Source: Prolixibacteraceae bacterium
GTDB lineage: Bacteria > Bacteroidota > Bacteroidia > Bacteroidales > Prolixibacteraceae
Assembly: GCA_003457135.1 (NCBI GenBank)
Contig: DMSQ01000058.1
Coordinates: forward strand, 1-62,514
Reading direction: 5' to 3'
Length of the DNA stretch: 62,514 bases
The notes beneath the pieces are model-generated. The model was not told the origin of the DNA. It made no database searches and was given only the letters and a program-made list of their open reading frames with translations. A program made the position numbers and the translations under genes. Shown here in pieces: positions 14,858-23,994 of the stretch. Positions within the stretch are counted from its first letter, which is position 1; each line of letters opens with the position of its first letter.

Positions 14858-16666
14858 TTAAATTGATTTGGCAATCTCCTCGACACACCTTTCAGCCACT
14901 TTTCCATCAATCCGGAACGCATACTTCTGAATAAAAGAATCGTATTTGGCACGATCAATCTTGAGGCTGCAACGGAAGATTCCGAGAAGAATGCTTGTTA
15001 AACTTGCAGCATCATACGCCTGAAATGCCACGCCCTCAGCGGCATATCCCATGATATCCTGTTTCAGGTGATCGAGAATAATCAGAGGTTTGTAGAAATA
15101 AATGGTTTCGGTGCCGACAGTTGAGAAACAGGTAATCAGCACATCGGACGAAGCAATCAGTTGATACAAATCGGATTTTTTGTCGAAAACGTAATTGGTG
15201 CAGCCAGCTTCTTTTGCAATGGCTGCATAATAACCGGTATCTGCAAACTCGCGTGGATGAAGTTTAACAGTAAGAGTAAATCCCGGAAATTCCCTGAGTG
15301 CCCGAAACACATCGAAAGCCGCCTGATACCTCAATTCGGGGTCGCGCTGAGGCTGCGAGGCAAATACGATAGTTTCTGTCGTTCCAGCTTTTTTCAGTTT
15401 TTCAGATTGCATCAAAACCGGGATAATGTCGGTGCGGATTTGTCCGGTTGAAACCACCGAATCCTTCGGATAATTGCCCTTTTCAACCAGGAATTCTTCC
15501 CAGTATTTTCCCCAGGTCAGAGTCAGGTCGGGCATCACACGATTTTTACGGTCGTTTTCAGTATAAAGATAGGCAGGATGCAAATCGTGCATGGTTCCGT
15601 GCTGCAATCCGATGATTTTTATTCCGTAGAATTTGGCAGCATCGAGAATTGATTTGGTGAGCGGACTATTTTCGTCGGTAGCAATCACAACCTTAATCGT
15701 TGAACTTTTAAAGTAATTCCGGGCAGCAAAATAGCGGTAGAGAAAGAAATCCGACGATTTATCGAGCGATTGAAATACTTCGAGAGTAAGCTTTTGAACC
15801 ATCGTCAGCTCCGATTTGGAAACTTCAGTATATGCCAGATGAATTTTTTCCATCGCTCGTTTAGCAGATTTCCGAACACTGCCCTTCAATAATCCTGATA
15901 TCAGAAAACCTTCAATAAAAATCTTTGGCCGATGGTTCAATGAAGTCTGAAACTGTTTTCCGGAGAAGGAATAGTCAGATTTTCCTTTGGTTTTTGGCAT
16001 CAAAACCTCCGTCAACAGGGCAAACCGACCGTCGAGTTCCGAAATCAGGTATTCCAGGATGTGATGTCCTGTTTTGGTTTTAAGCGTAGTTTTGTCCAAA
16101 ACAGTTGAATACTTTTCTGTCAGGTACAACAAATATTCGGGATTCTTTTTTGCTGATAATAAATAGCAGAGTAACCGGTATTTGATCAAAACCAAATAAC
16201 TAAACAAATTGCCAAAATTGAATTTGACTTTGGATTTGACAGTGGGAAACCGAAAATCAACTTCAGGAAAAAGGATTTGAAGAGGTTGAGCATCCAAATG
16301 AACAAACCAGATATGATCTTCTAATGCACTGAATTTCAGTTGGATTGGCTTCAGGAAATACATCAGGTTGCGAACTGCAAAGTAAATCCTGAATTTATGG
16401 TAATGCCATACGCTGGCTGTATCAATCCTGAAAAGATCGGCCACAGTTTGATCACCTACAGATAAATCGCCAAACTGCAGAACCTCGTCCATCATCTCGT
16501 AATTAACCCGCTTCTTTTCTTCGGGTAGGAGAGAAATGGATTGGGCAAAATCCAATGAATTTGTACCTGAAATGAAAAAAACCTTTGATCCGGCTTCAGC
16601 CAAATGTTTAATCTCATTGATTTCCTGTTCAGAAAGCTGACGGTTAATAATTACAATTTTGTTCAT
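14858..16666 (-). CDS. GT-B-type surface polysaccharide transferase-like protein
   Basis: This protein of about 602 residues has in its C-terminal half the GT-B pattern of CDP-glycerol glycerophosphotransferase and capsule proteins: GLQHGTMHDLHPAY near residue 345, LTVKLHPREF near 460 and a DVLITCFSTVGTETIYFYKP segment near 505. The N-terminal half is poorly conserved. It likely transfers a sugar or polyol phosphate to a surface polysaccharide in the cytoplasm. I chose the ATG at 16666 over an upstream TTG. The gene follows a glycosyltransferase in the same direction with a 12-base gap. Confidence 0.65.
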   Translation of the reverse strand: MNKIVIINRQLSEQEINEIKHLAEAGSKVFFISGTNSLDFAQSISLLPEEKKRVNYEMMDEVLQFGDLSVGDQTVADLFRIDTASVWHYHKFRIYFAVRNLMYFLKPIQLKFSALEDHIWFVHLDAQPLQILFPEVDFRFPTVKSKVKFNFGNLFSYLVLIKYRLLCYLLSAKKNPEYLLYLTEKYSTVLDKTTLKTKTGHHILEYLISELDGRFALLTEVLMPKTKGKSDYSFSGKQFQTSLNHRPKIFIEGFLISGLLKGSVRKSAKRAMEKIHLAYTEVSKSELTMVQKLTLEVFQSLDKSSDFFLYRYFAARNYFKSSTIKVVIATDENSPLTKSILDAAKFYGIKIIGLQHGTMHDLHPAYLYTENDRKNRVMPDLTLTWGKYWEEFLVEKGNYPKDSVVSTGQIRTDIIPVLMQSEKLKKAGTTETIVFASQPQRDPELRYQAAFDVFRALREFPGFTLTVKLHPREFADTGYYAAIAKEAGCTNYVFDKKSDLYQLIASSDVLITCFSTVGTETIYFYKPLIILDHLKQDIMGYAAEGVAFQAYDAASLTSILLGIFRCSLKIDRAKYDSFIQKYAFRIDGKVAERCVEEIAKSI

Positions 16667-16678
16667 GCTCTTCAAATT

Positions 16679-17953
16679 TTAGCTTTCAAGGATTTGGGCA
16701 ATCTTCCGGGTCAACTGTTTCCTCGAGTATTCCGCCACCGTTTCAGGATCTGAAACTGTACCCGGATTAGTCATATTTTCCTGTATGAAATCAAACATTC
16801 CCTCTGAATCTTCATAATCAAAGAGCTTGCCACATCTGGTTTCCCGAATGATTTTGGCCAGATCACCATCGGTTGGGCCAATTGCGAGAATGGGCTTTTG
16901 AGAAGCCATGTATTCAAAAAATTTGCCTGTCAGGATTCCCCTGTTGTTTTTCACCTTTGGAATAACCAGTAAAAGCAGATCAGACCGAAGCAAATATTCG
17001 ATGGATTTCGCATGGTCAACATATCCGGCGAATTCAATTTCAAGACCGGTATCCTGGAATTTCTGCCCGACTGAATGTGGAACCTTTCCCACAAACCTGA
17101 TCAGGATTTGCGATTTCATAAAGCCATCAATCAGTGAAAGCGCATTTAGAAAGCCTTCCACATCGTAGGCTTCGGAAATGGTCCCGGTATAGGTAATTAT
17201 TTTTCTTGTATCTGCCTGAAGATTGTTTATCCTGAAGTCATCCTCATCAAATCCGTTTGGAATGACCACCGTTTTATCTGCGATTGGCAACATGGATTTT
17301 TCAACAAAAATTCGTTTCACATCTTCGCTTACCATGATCAGAAGATCAGCATTTTCAACCACTTTCCGTTCGTAATTCTGATCAATTTTACGAGCCAGGG
17401 CAGTATGTTTGAACTGATCGTAGTAGTAAATATCGGTCCACGGATCGCGCAAGTCGGCAATCCACCGGATGTTGAATTTTTGCTTCAGTTTGAGCCCGAT
17501 CAACTGCGTAGAATGTGGCGGACTGGTGGTCACTACGGTATGGATGTTAAATTCGCGGATCAGTTCAGCAGCCTTTTTCAGTGCATATTTGTTCCAGCCT
17601 TTACGCGGATCGGGCAACAAAAAATTGCCACGTAAAAATTTGGAAGTTTTTTGAAGCAATCCTTCTTTCGATTCGTTGGCAAAGCCTCCGTAAGGAACTT
17701 CCTTTTTGCCAGAAACCAGTTTGTAAAGATTGTATAATTCAAAGCTTTTGGTGGTATAAACCAGACAACCGGGATCAACTTCCGACAACAAACTTTCATC
17801 TCTCTGCGGATAGCTGGCATATTCAGTATCTACCGTCAGGATTACCGGTTGCCAGCCAAATTCAGGAAGGTATTTGGCAAACTTCAGCCATCGCTGAACA
17901 CCTGCCCCACCCGATGGCGGCCAATAATAAGTGATGATTAGCACTTTTTTCAT
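16679..17953 (-). CDS. Family 4 glycosyltransferase
   Basis: This 424-residue GT4-type protein begins with the N-terminal GT-B pattern (MKKVLIITYYWPPSGGAGVQ) and has a nucleotide-sugar motif in the C-terminal domain (NRGILTGKFFEYMASQKPIL, around residue 350). A TYTGTISEAYDVEGFL segment (around residues 234-250) is typical of the acceptor/donor cleft. It transfers a sugar onto a growing glycan at the inner membrane. It is followed by the GT-B-type gene. The ATG at 17953 is preferred to a TTG two codons upstream. Confidence 0.85.
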   Translation of the reverse strand: MKKVLIITYYWPPSGGAGVQRWLKFAKYLPEFGWQPVILTVDTEYASYPQRDESLLSEVDPGCLVYTTKSFELYNLYKLVSGKKEVPYGGFANESKEGLLQKTSKFLRGNFLLPDPRKGWNKYALKKAAELIREFNIHTVVTTSPPHSTQLIGLKLKQKFNIRWIADLRDPWTDIYYYDQFKHTALARKIDQNYERKVVENADLLIMVSEDVKRIFVEKSMLPIADKTVVIPNGFDEDDFRINNLQADTRKIITYTGTISEAYDVEGFLNALSLIDGFMKSQILIRFVGKVPHSVGQKFQDTGLEIEFAGYVDHAKSIEYLLRSDLLLLVIPKVKNNRGILTGKFFEYMASQKPILAIGPTDGDLAKIIRETRCGKLFDYEDSEGMFDFIQENMTNPGTVSDPETVAEYSRKQLTRKIAQILES

Positions 17954-18093
17954 GATCAATCGAGATAGAAAACCTATGGTTCGGTAAAGATAATTTATTT
18001 AAGGTCTGCTGAAAACTGGTTTTCCAGTATTTGATTTTTTACGTTATCGGGTTCATTTTTCAGCCTGGCGCCAAAACTGTACTCGTGTACCTT

Positions 18094-18327
18094 CTATTCC
18101 ATTGCTTTTATATTATCATTTGATAAAAGCCCTGCATCAGCAACTTCAAGAGGGTGGTTCAATTTAAATTTCTCACTGATTTTCTCGATGAAAGGGATTA
18201 GAGTAAGCTCTTTGTAAATTTTTCCGAAAATAAATTCAGTATCCACGGTATGGACGCTGGCATTACTCATGGCAGAAAAAACATGCTCAAATATATGCCT
18301 GCAACACCCATTTTTAAAATTCATCAC
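18094..18327 (-). pseudogene. Remnant of an IS1634-type DDE transposase
   Basis: This 77-codon frame ends with EVADAGLLSNDNIKAME, which matches the catalytic-Asp region (VADAGLLSKKN) of IS1634-family transposases. The upstream FIFGKIYKELTLIPFIEKIS segment fits the region before it. A complete transposase is over 400 residues, so this is a fragment. No inverted repeats were seen. It lies between a glycosyltransferase and a broken TonB receptor and may record the event that deleted parts of that gene. Confidence 0.6.
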
Positions 18328-18394
18328 AGTAAAATAGGGCCTTTCAGAGGTGTTTTTTTAGATGTGCGGGAAACAGGAAAGGGATGAAAACAAT

Positions 18395-18433
18395 AAAAAA
18401 GGGGTTCTCCTATTTCGGTGAGAGCCCCTTTTT
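18395..18433 (-). terminator. Terminator downstream of the receptor pseudogene
   Basis: AAAAAAGGGG-TTCTC pairs with GAGAGCCCCTTTTT across a short loop. In the minus direction it lies 20 bases after the last stop of the TonB receptor remnant, so it is the original terminator of that gene. Confidence 0.75.
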
Positions 18434-18452
18434 GATGAAATTTTAGAATCGC

Positions 18453-20110
18453 TTAAAACTTAAAATCAATACCTAATTTATACATGGACCCCATAAAACC
18501 AAATTGGTTGACTTCCCAGGGATAAATGAACCTTCCTCCAAGATCGGTGTCTAACTCACCTTGTGCGTTAATGAGATCAGTAACCTGTCTTCAACTTTGA
18601 TATTGTAATAATCAATTGCAAAAGAGAGATTTTCCAGAAAATTATAGGTAATTCCGGCAGTATAATTCAGTGTTTTTTCAGCATCAAGCGCAGGAACCCC
18701 AAGTAAATTCCTTATGACAGGATCAACATTATTAAAAGTACCTTCCTGCTGAATATTACCATCAACAACCAGGGTTTGAATGTTGCTCAAATAGATCTGA
18801 TGCAAGGAAGGCGCTCTGAACCCAGTGCTTAATGAAGCACGTATTGCTCCTTTATCTTTAGGTAAAAGTTGCCTGCCATTTAATTTCCACGAGACATTGC
18901 TCCCAAAATCTGAATAGTTTTCAAGTCGGATCGCTCCTCCCAGCAAAAACGATTTCGTAATATCATAGTCAACACCAGTATAGACACCCACATTTGCACG
19001 ATATTGTGTTAGTGCATTTTGGGGTTGAAGGCCGGGAAATGACTGTGCCCCGCCATTAATATACGATTCTTCCTGTCCTGCAGTAACTTCATAAACTTCA
19101 TTTCGAGCTTCCAATCCAAAAGATACATCAACTTTGTCGAATGTCCGGGCTACATCAATATTCCCGACCAGGTGGCCGAACGAGTAACCACCGGGATTAA
19201 AAGAGGTGGGGCTGCTGGCTCCGAGGCCGGTATTTATGGTATTGCCGACAGTATAATCAACCGTGTTGTTCCCTGAAGTTAAACTCATATCAACCGACCA
19301 CTCATTAATTTTGATTAAGTCCCCTACGGTTAAAATCCAATCGTCAATTGAGGTTTCAAATGTTGGCTGAAACCCCTGGTAAATTCCCTTGCCATCGTAT
19401 AAAGGATTATTAGCGGCATCTGTTGGAATTCCCGGCCAGTAAGGAGTCCGGTAAAGAGCAAATGAAGTTCCGTTTCTTCTGGTATATCCGGCATTGGCAT
19501 AAAATTTTCCGATGCCACTTTCGATTCCAAAATTGACAAATGCCGAGTATTTATCGTATTCAGGTTGTCCCACGATCATTCCTAAATCAGGATTTGTCCT
19601 TTGCCAATCGGTATTCCCGCTTCTGATTTGAGCGCCGGTAGCAATTTTTCCCGGGCTTGCCTGAAAACCGCCTGCAGCTTCAATCGGGATGGCGCCAACA
19701 TCATATAAAAAGCCAAAAAGTCCATCTCCGCCCGGCTTGCCTGCCCGGTTGGTATAATCCTGATGATAAAAGCTTCCGGTTAAATTCAAAAAACCTTTAT
19801 TCCCAACTTTGAATCCTTTATTGATATCGCCACTGTAAGTTATTCCATCACCCTTTGTGGTAACTCCAGTTGCCATATTGACCTCAAAGGCCGATACATT
19901 TTTCTTCAAAACGATATTGATCACTCCTGCAATTGCATCCGATCCGTATTGGGCGCTAGCGCCATCACGAAGTACTTCAACCCTTTCAATGGCAGATGCA
20001 GGTATCGTATTTGCCGGTAAAAAAAGGTCATTCAACGAAAAAAATGATTTTTCGCGAATTACAGGCCGTATTTTGGTAACGAATTTGATTTTCGTGCGTC
20101 TATTATCCAT
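18453..20110 (-). pseudogene. Doubly truncated TonB-dependent receptor
   Basis: The frame 18551-20110 contains the plug motif IPASAIERVEVLRDGASAQ with GSDAIAGVINIVL and then many beta strands, but it lacks the signal peptide, TonB box and the start of the plug domain. After a stop, a second frame (to 18453) carries the normal receptor end: GELDTDLGGRFIYPWEVNQF and a terminal KLGIDFKF. Roughly the last third of the barrel between these points is missing. The gene has therefore lost both ends of its normal reading frame. An IS remnant lies nearby. Confidence 0.8.
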
Positions 20111-20126
20111 CTAAAACTATCAAACT

Positions 20127-20849
20127 ATGAAATGGAAACAATTTCAACTTGCCGGGATTTTTGCGGTTCTGAGTTTCCTGTTTTCCTCATGCTGGTTTTT
20201 AGGCCCATCGGTCAAAGGGAACGGAAATGTTACCGAGCAAGTCAGGCAGGTTGACGAATTTGACCAGATCAAAGTCAGCCGGGGAATGAACGTTTACATT
20301 AGCCAGGGAAGCCCATCCAAGGTGGTGGTTATTGCCGACAGCAACCTGCACGAGAGCATTGAAACCGAAGTGGAAGGTGATGTTTTAATAGTAACAGCAA
20401 ACGAAAATATTCGTTGGGCAAAGGAAAAAAGGGTGATGATTACAGTTGAAAAACTGACCGGGCTATATACAAGTTCTGGAGCCAATGCATATTCACAGGC
20501 ACAAATCATGTCCGAAAATCTTGAATTAAAAGCCAGTTCGGGAGCAAACCTTAAAATGGAAGTCAATGCGAAATACCTGAAAGCTGATTGTTCTTCAGGA
20601 GCCAATATCATGCTTTCCGGATTAGCTAAAGAAGCAGAGCTGAAATCCTCTTCAGGGGCAAACCTGAAGGGAGCCGAATTGAAAGCCGACCAATGTATGA
20701 TGAGGGCATCGAGTGGAGGAAATGTTTCCTCAACAGTTGTCGAAAAGCTTCAAGCCAGAGCTACCAGTGGAGGAAACATCGTTTATTATGGCGAACCATC
20801 AATTACCGATATTGACACTTCATCGGGGGGAAACGTCAATCGCAAATAA
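20127..20849 (+). CDS. Head-GIN (DUF2807) lipoprotein 1
   Basis: This 240-residue protein has a lipoprotein signal peptide with the lipobox FSSC (Cys22). The rest is a right-handed beta-helix-type DUF2807 head-GIN domain with repeated SSGAN / SSGGN turns (at least six). Such proteins are surface or periplasmic and of unknown function. The gene starts 16 bases after the receptor pseudogene begins in the other direction, and a closely related gene follows after 25 bases. Confidence 0.85.
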   Translation: MKWKQFQLAGIFAVLSFLFSSCWFLGPSVKGNGNVTEQVRQVDEFDQIKVSRGMNVYISQGSPSKVVVIADSNLHESIETEVEGDVLIVTANENIRWAKEKRVMITVEKLTGLYTSSGANAYSQAQIMSENLELKASSGANLKMEVNAKYLKADCSSGANIMLSGLAKEAELKSSSGANLKGAELKADQCMMRASSGGNVSSTVVEKLQARATSGGNIVYYGEPSITDIDTSSGGNVNRK

Positions 20850-20874
20850 ATCAGGAAATCTAAATACATCAAAC

Positions 20875-21594
20875 ATGAAAACATTTAAAACATTTACCCT
20901 TATTTTTCTGGGCATCGCATTATTTCAGGTGAATTCTGTTCAGGCTGTAAAGTCCGGTGATGGCCGGCAAACACGCCAGGTAACCGGATTTCACGGAGTA
21001 TCAGTTTCAGGCGGAATTGACCTTTATCTGACTCAAAAAAACGTGGAAGAAGTTTTTGTTGAAGCTGATTCGGATGATCTGGATAAAATCATAACCAGGG
21101 TTGAAGGCGGAATTTTAAAAATCTACATCAAGGAAAAATCCTGGTTTAGGATGAATTGGAACAATCAATCGCGGAAAGTCTATGTTTCATTTATAAGCCT
21201 TGATAAATTAGAGGCTTCGGCTGGTTCGGATGTTAATTCGCAGGGAGTTCTATCCCTGAATGAGCTTGATTTGGATGCCAGCAGTGGTTCAGACATCAAA
21301 CTTGAATTGGAAGCCAGCGAATTGAGTGTTGAATCTAGCAGCGGATCAGACATCTATGTGAAGGGCAAAGTCAATTTCTTACAGGCCAGCGCCTCAAGTG
21401 GAAGCGACATTAATGCCAGTGAACTTCATGCAAAAAAATGTATCGCCAGTGTTTCAAGCGGATCAGACATCCGTGTAAATGTTTCTGATGAACTTGATGC
21501 CAATGCCAGCAGCGGGGGAGATATTACCTATTCGGGGAACCCAAAAACAAAAGACATTAACGAATCGAGCGGTGGCGATGTCCACAGTAAATAA
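20875..21594 (+). CDS. Head-GIN (DUF2807) protein 2
   Basis: This 239-residue protein has a signal peptide (MKTFKTFTLIFLGIALFQVN) but no lipobox, and then the same beta-helix domain, with turns of the form SSGSD / SSGGD instead of SSGAN. The pair looks like a tandem duplication in which the turn residue changed from alanine/asparagine to serine/aspartate, and membrane anchoring was lost. I chose the ATG at 20875; the frame stays open 54 codons further upstream, but that part overlaps the previous gene. Confidence 0.85.
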   Translation: MKTFKTFTLIFLGIALFQVNSVQAVKSGDGRQTRQVTGFHGVSVSGGIDLYLTQKNVEEVFVEADSDDLDKIITRVEGGILKIYIKEKSWFRMNWNNQSRKVYVSFISLDKLEASAGSDVNSQGVLSLNELDLDASSGSDIKLELEASELSVESSSGSDIYVKGKVNFLQASASSGSDINASELHAKKCIASVSSGSDIRVNVSDELDANASSGGDITYSGNPKTKDINESSGGDVHSK

Positions 21595-21707
21595 AAAAAT
21601 TTCAAAGCTACAGGTTGATTCCACAAGTTATCGCCTGTAAATTTCTGGTACAGGGTATGGATGAGTTTATCAGAAAAAAAACAGCATATAAATATTCAGA
21701 AAAAACC

Positions 21708-21727
21708 GACCTGACGCCATGCAGGTC
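21708..21727. other. Short hairpin before the 196-residue secreted protein
   Basis: GACCTG and CAGGTC form a 6-bp stem with an eight-base loop, without a T run. It lies 40 bases before the next start and may stabilise the mRNA leader. It is weak as a terminator. Confidence 0.3.
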
Positions 21728-21767
21728 AAACCAATAATTAATTAAAACAATTCAAAAACAATGAACA

Positions 21768-22358
21768 ATGAAAACCATTTTGAGAGTGACTTTACTGTTC
21801 GTATTTGCAGCATTTGCGAACACTTTAATGGCAAGCGGAAACCTGAAAGTTAATATCCAACCACTTTCGGCCGACAAAGCTGTGATTGCTATTTCAAGCC
21901 TTACTGAAAGCAACCTGAAAATTACACTGGAAGACAGACTGGGTCAGATTGTTTACTACAAAGAAGTTGCTGAACCGACAGGTGACTACAAAAAAATTTA
22001 CGACTTTTCGGAACTTGAAGCCGGATCGTATAAACTTTCGGTTAAAAGCGACAAATTGACCGCTGAACGTTCGTTTGAAATTAAAAACTGGAAAATTGAT
22101 GTTGGTGACGAAAAAATTAGGCTTGAGCCATTTTTCGGTTATCAGGATGGAATAGTGAGATGCAGCTACCTGAATTTTCCGAAAGAAAACCTGACTTTAT
22201 ATTTCTTTGATAAGCAAGGACTGTTATACTCCAAAGAAATTGGTCGTAATTTCACTGTATGCGAAGCCTTAGATCTTTCAAAGCTGGAGAAAGGTATTTA
22301 TGAAGTTGTACTTTCAACGGGTGACAAGCGATATACTTACCCGATAAAAATCAATTAA
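21768..22358 (+). CDS. Secreted beta-sandwich protein of unknown function
   Basis: This 196-residue protein has a signal peptide (to about residue 22, ...TLMASG) and two similar halves, each with a strand-turn pattern ending in a GSYKLSVKSD or GIYEVVLSTGD phrase. These resemble the Ig-like, T9SS C-terminal-type folds (DUF3244-like) common in Bacteroidota. It has no catalytic motif. It follows the head-GIN pair and ends at a strong terminator. Confidence 0.7.
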   Translation: MKTILRVTLLFVFAAFANTLMASGNLKVNIQPLSADKAVIAISSLTESNLKITLEDRLGQIVYYKEVAEPTGDYKKIYDFSELEAGSYKLSVKSDKLTAERSFEIKNWKIDVGDEKIRLEPFFGYQDGIVRCSYLNFPKENLTLYFFDKQGLLYSKEIGRNFTVCEALDLSKLEKGIYEVVLSTGDKRYTYPIKIN

Positions 22359-22406
22359 GAAAACTTTGCTCAGTTTTTTGAGTGGATTTTGTCCTTTGCT
22401 GGTTTG

Positions 22407-22440
22407 AACCTTTCAGGGCGTTGCCCTGAAAGGTTTTTTT
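22407..22440 (+). terminator. Strong terminator of the secreted protein gene
   Basis: A perfect 13-bp stem (AACCTTTCAGGGC / GCCCTGAAAGGTT) with a three-base loop is followed by seven T. It lies 48 bases after the stop of the upstream gene. The T run abuts the stop codon of the convergent pgeF gene. Confidence 0.9.
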
Positions 22441-23212
22441 ACCTGAGCCCGATTCCACTTACCATTCTTCCGGTATCTGCACCATCGCGGCGGGCAGAGT
22501 AAAACAGGCCGTAATGTTCAAACGAGCACAAGCCCATTAATTCAATGTTATCTTCCGGAATACCCGATTCCATCAGTACCGTTTGATTGGCTGCCCACAA
22601 ATCAAAATACGCATGACCTTCGTTCAGCGACGGTTTCAATAAAGCAGGCGGGTTTCTAAAAGCTGACTCAACGGCTTCAACCACCTCGGATCCGACTTCG
22701 TAAGCATGAAGATGAATGGAAGGGCCAATCCCGGCGATGATATCGAAAGATTGGCAACCGAATTCTTCTGTCATCTTCCGAATGGTTTTTTGTACAATTT
22801 TTGAAACTGTACCACGCCATCCGGCATGAATGGCGGCCACCACTTTTTTCTCAGGATCGAAAAGCAAAACCGGCACACAATCGGCAGTTTGAACACAAAC
22901 AAATAGTCCGGGAATGTTTGTAACCAAAGCATCGGCATCAGCAATAGTTGTCAGGTTTGTCACAGAAGATACAACTACAACCCGATCAGAATGTGTTTGT
23001 CTGGGGAAAATGAACTGATCCGTCTCCCAATCACCCGAAACAGCCAGTTCTTTACGGAAATCCAGATAATCCTGTTCAAGGTCACCCGTGAATCGGGGCT
23101 TACTGCCCGAAATCCAACCTTCTTTGGTAGTAATAAAATGGGCTATATTCTTATATTTCCTGAAGCTTTCGAATTTAAATACCGAAAGTCGTCCCTGGAT
23201 CATTTTTCTCAT
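22439..23212 (-). CDS. Peptidoglycan editing factor PgeF / laccase-domain protein
   Basis: This 257-residue YfiH/PgeF protein has the conserved metal site: His in PRQTHSDRV, Cys in VQTADCVPVLLF and His in AAIHAGWRGTV, with GIGPSI and YSARRDG segments. Such enzymes act on purine nucleosides and, in PgeF, on incorrect UDP-muramyl precursors. It is cytoplasmic and a single gene, with a Crp/Fnr regulator immediately upstream, 26 bases away, in the same direction. Confidence 0.9.
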   Translation of the reverse strand: MRKMIQGRLSVFKFESFRKYKNIAHFITTKEGWISGSKPRFTGDLEQDYLDFRKELAVSGDWETDQFIFPRQTHSDRVVVVSSVTNLTTIADADALVTNIPGLFVCVQTADCVPVLLFDPEKKVVAAIHAGWRGTVSKIVQKTIRKMTEEFGCQSFDIIAGIGPSIHLHAYEVGSEVVEAVESAFRNPPALLKPSLNEGHAYFDLWAANQTVLMESGIPEDNIELMGLCSFEHYGLFYSARRDGADTGRMVSGIGLR

Positions 23213-23238
23213 GGTTAAAACATTTTGCGCAATATTAC

Positions 23239-23913
23239 TTAATTCTTCAGTAACTGGTTCATCCGGTTTTTATCCTGAATTTTGATGGAGCGACGGTCTA
23301 TTTTAATCAGTCCTTCCTGACTCATTTCGCTTAGTGCCCGTGCCAGCGAAGGACGTGTAACGCCAAACATTTCGGCCAGTTGTCCCTGAGTTTGCATGAT
23401 TTCAACTGTTTGAAGCCTGTCGCCTGCTTTTTCAAGCAGAAAATGTGCAATTTTCTGCCTGATGGTTTTAAACGACAGAAATTTCAACTTCTGCGATAAA
23501 AACTGTGCGCGAGAGGATATGGTATTCAGATAATTGTTCAAAATAAGGGAATTCATTTGCAGCAGCTTCACAAATTCCGGTTTTGGGATGGATACCATTT
23601 CAACTTCAGATGTTGCCGAAACAGTTACCGGAAACCGGTTTTCCTTACCAAACAAAAAGGCTGTAGCCAAAGGCCACGGAGCGGCCAAATCTTCTATTTT
23701 AATTACTTTCCCTGAATAATCGGTCATTTCAGCCTTAACGCTACCTTGCTGAATAATCAGCAGCCGGTCGCAAATTTCACCGCCAATGGTGATCAGTTCG
23801 TTCTTCTGGTATGTTTTAACCTGATAAAGGATTCTGCTGAAAAGTTCCCGGAGATCGTCGGGTGAAATGCCCCTGAAAATGGGCGACTGGCAAAGTATTT
23901 CGGTCTGGATCAT
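23239..23913 (-). CDS. Crp/Fnr-family transcription regulator
   Basis: This 225-residue regulator has an N-terminal cyclic-nucleotide-binding-like domain (residues 1-130, with RLLIIQQGSVKAEM) and a C-terminal winged helix with GQLAEMFGVTRPSLARALSE. It lacks the cysteines of oxygen-sensing FNR. I chose the ATG at 23913, as the frame continues upstream into the next gene's promoter. It is divergent from a 4Fe-4S protein and shares a 81-base space containing an operator-like palindrome. Confidence 0.85.
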   Translation of the reverse strand: MIQTEILCQSPIFRGISPDDLRELFSRILYQVKTYQKNELITIGGEICDRLLIIQQGSVKAEMTDYSGKVIKIEDLAAPWPLATAFLFGKENRFPVTVSATSEVEMVSIPKPEFVKLLQMNSLILNNYLNTISSRAQFLSQKLKFLSFKTIRQKIAHFLLEKAGDRLQTVEIMQTQGQLAEMFGVTRPSLARALSEMSQEGLIKIDRRSIKIQDKNRMNQLLKN

Positions 23914-23925
23914 AAATTTTTTTTG

Positions 23926-23945
23926 TTTGTAACATTTGATACAAA
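23926..23945. promoter_or_regulatory. Operator-like palindrome in the divergent regulator space
   Basis: TTTGTA-N8-TACAAA is a perfect 6-bp inverted repeat, in the style of a Crp/Fnr site. It overlaps CAAAAATA (23942-23949), which reads TATTTTTG on the minus strand and fits the -7 box of the regulator gene. Binding there would repress the regulator and could control the divergent gene. Confidence 0.6.
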
Positions 23946-23964
23946 AATACGAACAGATCGGTTG

Positions 23965-23972
23965 TAGTTTTG
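23965..23972 (+). promoter_or_regulatory. -7 box of the 4Fe-4S protein gene
   Basis: TAGTTTTG matches TAnnTTTG and lies 22 bases before the start of the 4Fe-4S gene. No clear -33 element is visible. The palindrome lies about 20 bases upstream, where an activator would sit. Confidence 0.45.
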
Positions 23973-23994
23973 TTTTGGAAAAATACTTGAAAAT

